Source: Symbiobacteriaceae bacterium | GTDB taxonomy: Bacteria; Bacillota; JAAYKD01; WRDA01 | DNA: 5,242 nucleotides | Assembly (NCBI GenBank): GCA_009783675.1 | Contig: WRDA01000117.1 | Span: 1-5,242 of the forward strand | Direction: 5' to 3' | Shown: in pieces, positions 1 to 5,242 of the stretch | Layout: each line of letters starts with the position of its first letter | How positions within the stretch are numbered: position 1 is the first letter of the stretch | Program-made: the position numbers and the translations under genes | The notes under the pieces: model-generated | Told to the model about the DNA's origin: nothing | Databases searched by the model: none | Seen by the model: the letters and a program-made list of their open reading frames with translations, nothing else

Positions 1-767
1 AGAAACTCCGGTGTGTCACCGGCTTTGTTGTTGAAGTAATGATGCAAACTGAGATAATCTACTTCGTCATAGCACTGGGCCAGCACTTCGCTCTCCCAGG
101 AACCATACAGAGGCATCTGTGAATTTGAGGACCCGCAAGCTACTGTCTCGATGGTGGGATCCAACTCTTTCATTGCCCTGGATACCTCTGCAGCCAGGCG
201 TCCATACTCGTAAGCCGTCTTATGACCCAGCTGCCAGAGACCGTCCATTTCATTTCCAAGACACCAGAGTTTCACTGCATGAGGCGATGAACTGCCATTA
301 GCTATACGCAGATCACTGAGCCTGGTCCCTGCAGGGAAATTACAATACTCCAGTAATTGCAGCGCCTCTGGCACTCCTCTGGTACCCAGGTTCAGGGCGA
401 GCATAGGCTCACAACTGGCCTGCCTGCACCAGGAGATAAACTCATCGGTGCCAAACTGGTTAGTTTCCAGGACATGCCAGGCCAGATCAGCCCTCACCGG
501 ACGCCCGGCTTTCGGACCGATGCCGTCCTCCCAATTGTAACCCGAAACAAAGTTACCTCCCGGATATCGAACCACAGTTACACCAAAATCTCTAACCAAA
601 TCCAAAACATCCTGGCGGAATCCGTTAGAATCAGCCGAGACATGTCCGGGTTGGTAGAGCCCTTCGTAGATACAGCGTCCCAGATGCTCGGTGAAAGAAC
701 CAAAGATGCGTGGGTCTACAGGTGCGATAACGAAGTTTCTGTCGATGATTAATCTGGCATTCTTCAC
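1..767 (-). CDS. abfA: GH51 alpha-L-arabinofuranosidase, N-terminal part (3' end beyond left edge)
   Basis: This frame has no stop from 767 down to the left edge, giving about 255 residues of a protein whose family is usually near 500. It matches glycoside hydrolase family 51, which removes terminal alpha-L-arabinofuranosyl units from arabinan or arabinoxylan oligosaccharides with retention of configuration. Visible family signatures in order are IFGSFTEHLGR (about residues 19-29), the GFRQDVLDLV segment, VRYPGGNFVSGYNWEDGIGP, and WCLGNEMDG. The Glu in the last motif, residue 173 (bases 249-251), is the expected acid/base catalyst; the nucleophile Glu of the family lies about 120 residues later, outside the window. 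The protein begins MKNARLIIDRNF with no signal peptide, so it is probably cytoplasmic and acts on imported oligosaccharides. I chose the GTG at 767 over the in-frame ATG at 782 because a GGAGGT ribosome site sits 7 nt before the GTG. The gene diverges from the M24 peptidase gene. The symbol is the customary family name; arabinofuranosidase activity is inferred from family. Confidence 0.95.
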   Translation of the reverse strand, partial: MKNARLIIDRNFVIAPVDPRIFGSFTEHLGRCIYEGLYQPGHVSADSNGFRQDVLDLVRDFGVTVVRYPGGNFVSGYNWEDGIGPKAGRPVRADLAWHVLETNQFGTDEFISWCRQASCEPMLALNLGTRGVPEALQLLEYCNFPAGTRLSDLRIANGSSSPHAVKLWCLGNEMDGLWQLGHKTAYEYGRLAAEVSRAMKELDPTIETVACGSSNSQMPLYGSWESEVLAQCYDEVDYLSLHHYFNNKAGDTPEF

Positions 768-774
768 AGCAGCG

Positions 775-780
775 ACCTCC
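775..780 (-). promoter_or_regulatory. Ribosome binding site that fixes the GTG start of the arabinofuranosidase
   Basis: Read on the minus strand, GGAGGT lies 7 nt upstream of the GTG at 767-765. It is a near-perfect Shine-Dalgarno core. An in-frame ATG at 782-780 overlaps the first base of this site and has only A/T-rich sequence before it, so the GTG is the better start. The resulting N-terminus (MKNARLIIDRNF) also has the length typical of GH51 enzymes. Confidence 0.8.
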
Positions 781-800
781 ATTATTTTATTTACTAACGA

Positions 801-805
801 AAGGA
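801..805 (+). promoter_or_regulatory. Ribosome binding site for the M24 peptidase
   Basis: AAGGA lies 8 nt before the ATG at 814. It supports that start over the longer open frame reaching back to 691, whose extra 41 codons run antisense through the arabinofuranosidase coding sequence. Another in-frame ATG at 805 overlaps this site and lacks a ribosome site of its own. Confidence 0.65.
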
Positions 806-813
806 TGATCCGG

Positions 814-1980
814 ATGAATGAACGCATAAGTAAGCTCCAGGCGCTGATGGCAGCAGATAATGTCGATGCTGCGCTCTATGCCACCAGTGGGAATATGCAA
901 TATTTCCTGGGAAATTATTCCTATCCCTGGCAACGGACAACCGATACCGGAGGGGGCAAGAATGCTGCCGACTGGCATATTAACGGCCATTTTCTAAACA
1001 AACCCGATCGCATACTCTATATACCTGTAGAAGGCGATCCCCTGCTCTTCTGCAGTTACGAACGTCTGGAGGAAATGCGGCATATACCCATATCTAAAGT
1101 ACCGTGTTATATTCCGATGATGGGCTCTTTCCTGAACAGAGTAATCCGAGGCAAGAAACGCATAGCCTGCGGGGAGAGTTGTTATAATGCTCTGATCTCC
1201 ATGGTCCGGAGTGCTGACAACACCATTGTAACTGTTGATGGCGAGCATTATGGAGAGCAGCTGCGCATGATCAAAGATCCCGGGGAGATCGCCAAATTAC
1301 GACGTCTGGCAGAGTTCACCGATATGTCCATGGGCATCGTCGCCAAAGCCCTGCAGCCAGGTATTACCCCCCGCCAGGTAGAGGAACTGATTGCCGCCAT
1401 TGCTTTGAGTAAGGGAATTCAGGGGGTCTCCTTCGGCCCGGCTGCCATCTTCGTACGTTCAGGCACCCCAGGTTCGGAAATACTATTCAGTTATGATAAA
1501 GATGATCCTCTGACAGAGGGTACCTCGATCACTTTCGACTATGGCTATTTGATCGATGGCTATGTCTCCGACTATGGTCGTTCCTTCTACTGCGGGCATA
1601 ATCAGCAGGCTCAGGATGCTTATGCCGCCCTGATGGAGGCACAACTTCACCTGCTGGAGGTTCTGAAGCCAGGCGTGCCTATGAACGTCAGTTTTGGTAT
1701 TCTTCATGACAAGTTGGAAACCCATGGCTGGGGCAAATTCTTGCGTCGTGCCGGAGACTTCGAGATCATGGGACATCAGATAGGCATCGATGTCCATGAA
1801 AGACCATGGTTACGTTCAGACGAAGAGACCGAATTACAGCCCGGAATGGTTCTCTGCATCGAGCCGAAGATCTGGTGGCCCGGACTCTGCTATCTACGTT
1901 GCGAGGACATGGTCCTGATCACCGAAACAGGTTGTGAATCCCTGACCAAGTTCGATCGCAACTTCTTCCAATTACCCTGA
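814..1980 (+). CDS. M24-family metallopeptidase (Xaa-Pro aminopeptidase/prolidase-like)
   Basis: The 388-residue product, a normal length for this family, has the two-part creatinase/prolidase architecture. An N-terminal non-catalytic domain (about 1-155) begins with the typical repeat-and-label stretch ISKLQALMAADNVDAALYAT. A pita-bread catalytic domain follows (about 165-385). All five expected dimetal ligands are present: Asp242 (TFDYG), Asp253 (SDYGRSF), His321 (GHQIG), Glu350 (CIEPKIW) and Glu364 (RCEDMVL). The conserved His328 of DVHERP is also there. It is therefore predicted to be an active hydrolase, probably cleaving Xaa-Pro bonds in peptides, although M24 members also include creatinase-like and methionine aminopeptidase enzymes and the substrate cannot be read from sequence. 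There is no signal peptide, so it is likely cytosolic. The start at 814 is chosen for the AAGGA at 801-805; an upstream extension to 691 would overlap the divergent gene. It ends 31 bp from the convergent beta-CASP gene, with no clear hairpin terminator between them. Confidence 0.93.
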   Translation: MNERISKLQALMAADNVDAALYATSGNMQYFLGNYSYPWQRTTDTGGGKNAADWHINGHFLNKPDRILYIPVEGDPLLFCSYERLEEMRHIPISKVPCYIPMMGSFLNRVIRGKKRIACGESCYNALISMVRSADNTIVTVDGEHYGEQLRMIKDPGEIAKLRRLAEFTDMSMGIVAKALQPGITPRQVEELIAAIALSKGIQGVSFGPAAIFVRSGTPGSEILFSYDKDDPLTEGTSITFDYGYLIDGYVSDYGRSFYCGHNQQAQDAYAALMEAQLHLLEVLKPGVPMNVSFGILHDKLETHGWGKFLRRAGDFEIMGHQIGIDVHERPWLRSDEETELQPGMVLCIEPKIWWPGLCYLRCEDMVLITETGCESLTKFDRNFFQLP

Positions 1981-2011
1981 CAAGGTTAGCTAGTGAATCC
2001 CTCGCACCGTT

Positions 2012-3598
2012 CTATTTGCGCCACTTTTGCAGCAACGACTGGATCTGGTTAGTCAGGCGATTGAGTTCGATATTGGGAGCTCCCTGCTTAAGGGCTACCA
2101 AATCCTTCAACTGGTCCACGGCGACCTGAAGCTTAGCCCAGGCAGCAGTGCTAGCCATAGCAACTGTAGTCGCTTTAGTCGTCCCCTGTTCCAGCACAGT
2201 ACCATTGATCAGATCGACGACTTCTCCGTAGTTAGGCGCATGAGCAGTATAACCAAGGTCCACCAGGTCGGAAGCGAAGCTCTGAGCGACCAAAGATTCA
2301 CCGTGAACAATAAAGACTCCACGAGGTTTTGTAGTAAAGGCGCCGATCCATTCCTGCAAGCCACTGCGGTCAGCATGAGAGGAGAGGCGCTTGAAATTGT
2401 GCACAGTGGCACGCACTGCAATCTCTTCGCCAAAAAGATCTATTTGCCTGGCACCATCGACTAAACGCCGTCCAAGGGTACCCAATGACTGAAACCCGAC
2501 GAAAACAACGCAGCTGTCCTGACGCCAGAGATTATGTTTCAGATGGTGACGAATACGCCCTCCTTCACACATTCCTCCCGTGGAAATGATCACCTTGGGT
2601 TCGTTGTCGCTATTTAGTGCGCGGGACTCCTCCACCGATTGGCAGAGTCTGAGTCCTGCAAAACGCAGAGGGTCTTCTCCGCTGTGCAGTAAAGCGATAG
2701 TCGCTTCATCTGCATAGCCATCAAGATCTCTTTCGAATATCTTGGTGGCAGCAATAGCCATTGGACTATCCAGGTAGACGGAGAAATCGGGATGACTGCT
2801 GACCAGGTGACGCTCCTTGATCTCTCTGATTATATAGAGTAGCTCCTGAGATCTTCCTACGGCGAAAGAGGGCATAATGACATTTCCGCCTCGTCCAAGG
2901 GTCTCTTCGAATATGGTGGCGATTTCGGCAGCATAATCCCGTGACAGTTCGTGGTTACGATCGCCATAAGTACTCTCCATCAGGACATAATCGGCTTCCT
3001 GCAGCAGCTGGGGATTCCGCAGGATAGGAGCATTAACATTACCAATATCCCCCGAGAAGACTATCTTACAGTGCTCTCCCTCCTCCTCAAGCCAGATCTC
3101 AATGCTAGCTGAACCCAACAAATGACCGGCGTCCACCATACGAAAACTCAGGAAGGAAGCGATGGGCACTATCTCCTCATACTCATGAGGAACAAATAGA
3201 CCAGCGGTTTTATGAACATCCTGGGTGGTGAAGAGCGGTTCCACAGGCTTATAACCAGAACGAGTACCCTTGCGATTCGTCCAGGCAGCATCGGATTCTT
3301 GAATCTGGGCACTGTCTAAAAGCATGATCCTCATCAGATCACAGGTCGCGGCAGTAGCATGGATATTTCCCTTAAAACCGCGTTTGACCAGGAGCGGAAG
3401 CAGACCACAATGATCGATGTGAGCATGGGTCATCAAGACATGATCGACAGTGGCGGGATCGAAGCTTAGCAAATGCTCAGGCTTGGCATCATGCCCCTGA
3501 GGTAAACCGCAATCCACCAGGATTTTTACACCGTGCACCGTCAGCATATAGCAGCTCCCGGTTACTTCCTGAGCCGCGCCATAGAAGGTGAGTTTCAT
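2012..3598 (-). CDS. MBL-fold/beta-CASP RNA-processing metallohydrolase
   Basis: The 528-residue product is a metallo-beta-lactamase-fold protein with a beta-CASP insert, related to CPSF-73/Ysh1 and to bacterial RNases such as Thermus TTHA0252. Zinc-site motifs are complete: HAHIDH (His58, His60, Asp62, His63), DAGHLLGSA (His159) and FSGDIG (Asp184). The beta-CASP signatures follow: motif A in MESTYG (Glu208), motif B in LSSHAD (His408) and motif C in VHGE (His432). GGMCEGGRIRHHL (341-353) corresponds to the conserved loop before the fold returns to the MBL domain (RNA-metabolising MBL C-terminal segment, about 395-460). With all catalytic residues in place it is predicted to be an active cytoplasmic endo- or exoribonuclease; the RNA substrate is unknown. 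About 60 residues beyond the core (470-528) form an Ala/Leu/Gln-rich, probably helical tail. AAGGAG at 3612-3607 is 8 nt before the ATG. The gene is convergent with the M24 peptidase and divergent from the MGMT-domain gene. Confidence 0.94.
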   Translation of the reverse strand: MKLTFYGAAQEVTGSCYMLTVHGVKILVDCGLPQGHDAKPEHLLSFDPATVDHVLMTHAHIDHCGLLPLLVKRGFKGNIHATAATCDLMRIMLLDSAQIQESDAAWTNRKGTRSGYKPVEPLFTTQDVHKTAGLFVPHEYEEIVPIASFLSFRMVDAGHLLGSASIEIWLEEEGEHCKIVFSGDIGNVNAPILRNPQLLQEADYVLMESTYGDRNHELSRDYAAEIATIFEETLGRGGNVIMPSFAVGRSQELLYIIREIKERHLVSSHPDFSVYLDSPMAIAATKIFERDLDGYADEATIALLHSGEDPLRFAGLRLCQSVEESRALNSDNEPKVIISTGGMCEGGRIRHHLKHNLWRQDSCVVFVGFQSLGTLGRRLVDGARQIDLFGEEIAVRATVHNFKRLSSHADRSGLQEWIGAFTTKPRGVFIVHGESLVAQSFASDLVDLGYTAHAPNYGEVVDLINGTVLEQGTTKATTVAMASTAAWAKLQVAVDQLKDLVALKQGAPNIELNRLTNQIQSLLQKWRK

Positions 3599-3749
3599 CG
3601 TTCAAACTCCTTTTTCACACTCTCGTATTTGCGTCAATTTGTGGTCTCGTCGGATGTACCTTCGCGGCAGAGATTTGGGATTCCTGTCTGAAAATAATAC
3701 TCACTACCAGGCACTACACCAAGGATCTTAGTATCAGGGGGAGATAACC
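3599..3749. promoter_or_regulatory. 151-bp divergent intergenic region with candidate back-to-back promoters
   Basis: This is the largest non-coding gap in the window and lies between two divergent start codons, so it should carry promoters for both. An A/T-rich core at 3691-3700 reads as -10-like on both strands: AATAAT at 3693-3698 (plus, 5 of 6) and TATTAT at 3699-3694 (minus, 5 of 6). For the minus strand, TTGGTG at 3722-3717 is 17 nt upstream of that hexamer, a modest sigma-70-type match that would give a leader of about 90 nt for the beta-CASP gene. The plus-strand hexamer lacks a well-spaced -35. CACTAC occurs twice (3702-3707 and 3712-3717), one helical turn apart, which may be chance. 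Confidence 0.3.
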
Positions 3750-4055
3750 ATGGCGCATCAGGGGCTGTTTAAAGAAATTTATGCTATAGTCAGCGAGATT
3801 CCTTATGGTCAGGTGATGACTTACGGACAGATTGCCGGACTACTCGGTAACCCACGCTTCGCCCGTCGGGTTGGCCAAGCTATGTATGCTGCTCCTGAGG
3901 AGTTAAATCTACCCTGCCATCGCGTAGTAAAGGCGAATGGCAGTCTTTGCCATCCGCCTTTCGGTGAGTTGCAACGGGAGCTTCTCGGTGCAGAAGGGGT
4001 TGGCTTCCTTCCCGGAAACCGCGTGGATTTGCTCAACTATCGCTGGAGAGGGTAG
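3750..4055 (+). CDS. MGMT-family protein, DNA-binding/alkyl-acceptor domain only
   Basis: The 101-residue protein corresponds to the C-terminal domain of O6-alkylguanine-DNA alkyltransferases (Ogt/MGMT) and has none of their N-terminal domain. Visible landmarks are IPYGQVMTYGQIA (about 17-29, with Tyr25 at the nucleotide-flipping position), ARRVGQAM (38-45, carrying the arginine that fills the flipped-base gap in MGMT) and the active-site motif PCHRVV (55-60) with reactive Cys56 intact. This separates it from classic alkyltransferase-like proteins such as E. coli YbaZ, where Trp replaces that Cys. It could therefore accept an alkyl group itself, or it may only recognise alkylated guanine and recruit excision repair; sequence alone does not decide. 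After PCHRVV the usual glycine-rich loop of MGMT is replaced by SLCHPPFG, including a second Cys67. The ATG follows AGGGGGAG (3736-3743) by 6 nt. It is monocistronic here, divergent from the beta-CASP gene and convergent with the kinase gene. Confidence 0.88.
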   Translation: MAHQGLFKEIYAIVSEIPYGQVMTYGQIAGLLGNPRFARRVGQAMYAAPEELNLPCHRVVKANGSLCHPPFGELQRELLGAEGVGFLPGNRVDLLNYRWRG

Positions 4056-4097
4056 AGGGAGTAGGTATGCGATTAACAGAGACATTTATCCGGGCAC

Positions 4098-5242
4098 CTA
4101 AGAGCAGAGGTACTTACGCAAAGTGTTCATTAAAATAAGGATGTCAACGGGTTTAGCCAGATGATCATTGAGCCCTGACGCCAAAGCGCGATCAACATCC
4201 TCGCGATAAGCATTGGCTGTCATGGCAATAATTGGCACTTCAGTCGCATCCGCCCTGGCCAAAGCCCTGATGGCTTCCGTAGCTTTATAGCCATTCATCA
4301 GGGGCATTTGAATGTCCATCAGAATCAGATCGAAGTGGAACTCAGGAGCAGCTGTGAAGAGATCCAGAGCTTCTTTGCCATCTCCTGCTTCGATGATTAC
4401 TGCCCTGGTTTCCGCCAGGATTTCCGTCAGAATCGTGCGATTGATAGCCACATCATCGACGACCATCAGATGCTTACCACGCAGATCGAGGCTGGTCTGT
4501 TCCAGGGGTTGACTCACCTCTTCGGTAGCCGATGAGAGAGGGAAGGTCAGAGTGAAAGTGAACACGGATCCCCGTTGTACCTCGCTTTCCACAGTGATTT
4601 CGCCGCCCATATAGCCCACCAGAGTCTGCGAGATGGCTAAGCCGAGTCCAGTGCCTCCAAAGCGCGTAGCTATGCTTTCATCAGCTTGCTCGAAAGCCCT
4701 AAAAAGTTTGCTGATCTGATTCTCGGACATGCCGATTCCGGAATCCGACACAGTAAACTTGCAGGTAAGGTTGGTGATATCTCTGGAAAGGGTATCTATA
4801 GCAAAACTGATATGTCCTTCTTCAGGGGTGAACTTCACCGCATTGGCTAATAGATTAATCAAAACCTGCTTAAGGCGCAGCTTATCACCTACCACACCGT
4901 AATCATCCATATCTGCCGTATTATCTGCAAAGGTGATCTTCTTCTCCATACAACGCTGCTCGATGATGCGGCTAACCTCTGTCATGGCAGTACGCAGGAC
5001 GAAGGGTGCCTCTGCCAGGATGAACATCCCGGCTTCGATCTTAGACATATCCAGAACATCGTTGAGAATACCGAGGAGATGGTCCGAGGCTGCAGATATT
5101 TCACGCAAAGCCATGGACAGTTTCTCCTCTTTAGCTTCGTTCATGGCAATCCAGGTCATGCCGATGATCGCATTTAGGGGTGTGCGGATCTCGTGGCTCA
5201 TGCGGGAAAGAAAGTCACTCTTGGTTTGAGAAGCGATTTCAG
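4098..5242 (-). CDS. Hybrid sensor histidine kinase, C-terminal part (5' end beyond right edge)
   Basis: The frame is open to the right edge, so the visible 380 residues are the C-terminal part of a larger protein. The Met at 5201 falls inside the H-box and is not a start; upstream residues SQTKSDFLSR continue the usual dimerisation helix. In order: HisKA with phospho-accepting His (bases 5193-5195) in SHEIRTPLN; HATPase with N-box LINLLANAVKF, G1 DSGIGM, F-box FRAFEQ and G2 GGTGLGLAIS; then, after a linker of about 25 residues, a receiver domain with acidic pair in VVDD, phospho-accepting Asp in LMDIQMP (bases 4314-4316), Thr in AMTANA and Lys in LAKPVD. The protein ends straight after the receiver, so there is no C-terminal HPt domain. 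By family knowledge, phosphate would pass His to Asp and then to a separate HPt protein, or the receiver may be autoregulatory. All catalytic residues are intact. The input signal is unknown because the sensor region is outside the window. The membrane location usual for such kinases cannot be confirmed here. Confidence 0.95.
   Translation of the reverse strand, partial: EIASQTKSDFLSRMSHEIRTPLNAIIGMTWIAMNEAKEEKLSMALREISAASDHLLGILNDVLDMSKIEAGMFILAEAPFVLRTAMTEVSRIIEQRCMEKKITFADNTADMDDYGVVGDKLRLKQVLINLLANAVKFTPEEGHISFAIDTLSRDITNLTCKFTVSDSGIGMSENQISKLFRAFEQADESIATRFGGTGLGLAISQTLVGYMGGEITVESEVQRGSVFTFTLTFPLSSATEEVSQPLEQTSLDLRGKHLMVVDDVAINRTILTEILAETRAVIIEAGDGKEALDLFTAAPEFHFDLILMDIQMPLMNGYKATEAIRALARADATEVPIIAMTANAYREDVDRALASGLNDHLAKPVDILILMNTLRKYLCS

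Larger units (their letters stand above)
768..813. promoter_or_regulatory. 46-bp divergent intergenic region, A/T-rich, candidate overlapping promoters
   Basis: This short gap separates the start codons of the arabinofuranosidase (minus) and peptidase (plus) genes and must hold both ribosome sites and perhaps part of both promoters. Its centre (781-797) is markedly A/T-rich. For the plus strand, TTCACA at 763-768 (5 of 6 to the -35 consensus), a 17-nt spacer and TTTATT at 786-791 (4 of 6 to -10) form a weak candidate; it would overlap the GTG of the divergent gene and give a very short leader. On the minus strand, TAAATA at 792-787 is -10-like but lies too close to the ribosome site. No inverted repeat resembling an operator is visible. 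Confidence 0.3.

Noticed and set aside
119..752. Two plus-strand open frames (119-301 and 357-752).
   Set aside because: They lie antisense to the arabinofuranosidase frame, which has unmistakable GH51 motifs; their translations show no recognisable domain.
691..813. N-terminal extension of the M24 peptidase, including a hydrophobic stretch (INLAFFTAATSIILF) that resembles a signal or membrane segment.
   Set aside because: Most of it is antisense to the arabinofuranosidase coding start, and the homologous part begins at MNERISKLQ with a good ribosome site before 814. The hydrophobicity comes from the A/T-rich gap.
1981..2011. Possible bidirectional terminator between the convergent peptidase and beta-CASP genes.
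   Set aside because: I could not find a G/C-rich stem followed by a T-run; termination may be Rho-dependent or lie inside coding sequence.
2027..2464. 145-codon plus-strand open frame antisense to the beta-CASP gene.
   Set aside because: It is a shadow of a gene with complete catalytic motifs and has no recognisable features.
3609..3637. TTGACG on the minus strand (3637-3632) as a -35 element for the beta-CASP gene.
   Set aside because: At the proper 17-nt spacing the hexamer is AAAAGG, part of the ribosome site, with no -10 resemblance.
3821..4036. 71-codon minus-strand open frame inside the MGMT-domain gene.
   Set aside because: It is antisense to a well-conserved domain; the Pro/Arg-rich composition is typical of a shadow frame.
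4056..4097. Possible terminator between the convergent MGMT-domain and kinase genes.
   Set aside because: No stable inverted repeat with a T-tract is visible in these 42 bp.
4308..4535. Plus-strand open frames at 4308-4535 and 4933-5229.
   Set aside because: Both are antisense to receiver and kinase domains with intact motifs.

Overview
The window holds five protein-coding genes on both strands of a bacterial chromosome segment with roughly balanced base composition. Coding is dense: the gaps between genes are 46, 31, 151 and 42 bp. I see no RNA gene, insertion sequence, CRISPR array, integrase or long repeat. The mix of genes (intracellular GH51 arabinofuranosidase, M24 peptidase, beta-CASP nuclease, minimal MGMT-domain protein, hybrid histidine kinase) fits a free-living or gut-associated, plant-sugar-fermenting bacterium such as a Firmicute or a Sphaerochaeta-like spirochaete. 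That placement is a guess from gene content, not from a phylogenetic marker.

Layout. Positions 1-767 (minus) carry the N-terminal two thirds of a GH51 alpha-L-arabinofuranosidase that runs off the left edge. Divergent from it, 814-1980 (plus) encodes a complete M24-family metallopeptidase. Facing that gene end to end, 2012-3598 (minus) encodes a complete metallo-beta-lactamase/beta-CASP protein, a probable RNA-processing nuclease. A 151-bp divergent gap with candidate promoter elements separates it from 3750-4055 (plus), a 101-residue protein consisting only of the DNA-binding, alkyl-accepting domain of the MGMT family. Finally 4098-5242 (minus) is the C-terminal half of a hybrid sensor histidine kinase (kinase core plus receiver) whose sensor region lies beyond the right edge.

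The strand alternates at every gene boundary (- + - + -), so no two genes here form an operon and nothing ties them into one pathway. They look like independent housekeeping, catabolic and regulatory genes. I found no convincing evidence of an undescribed system. The points most worth checking are the minimal MGMT-domain protein with its reactive cysteine intact, and the very short divergent gap between the arabinofuranosidase and peptidase genes.
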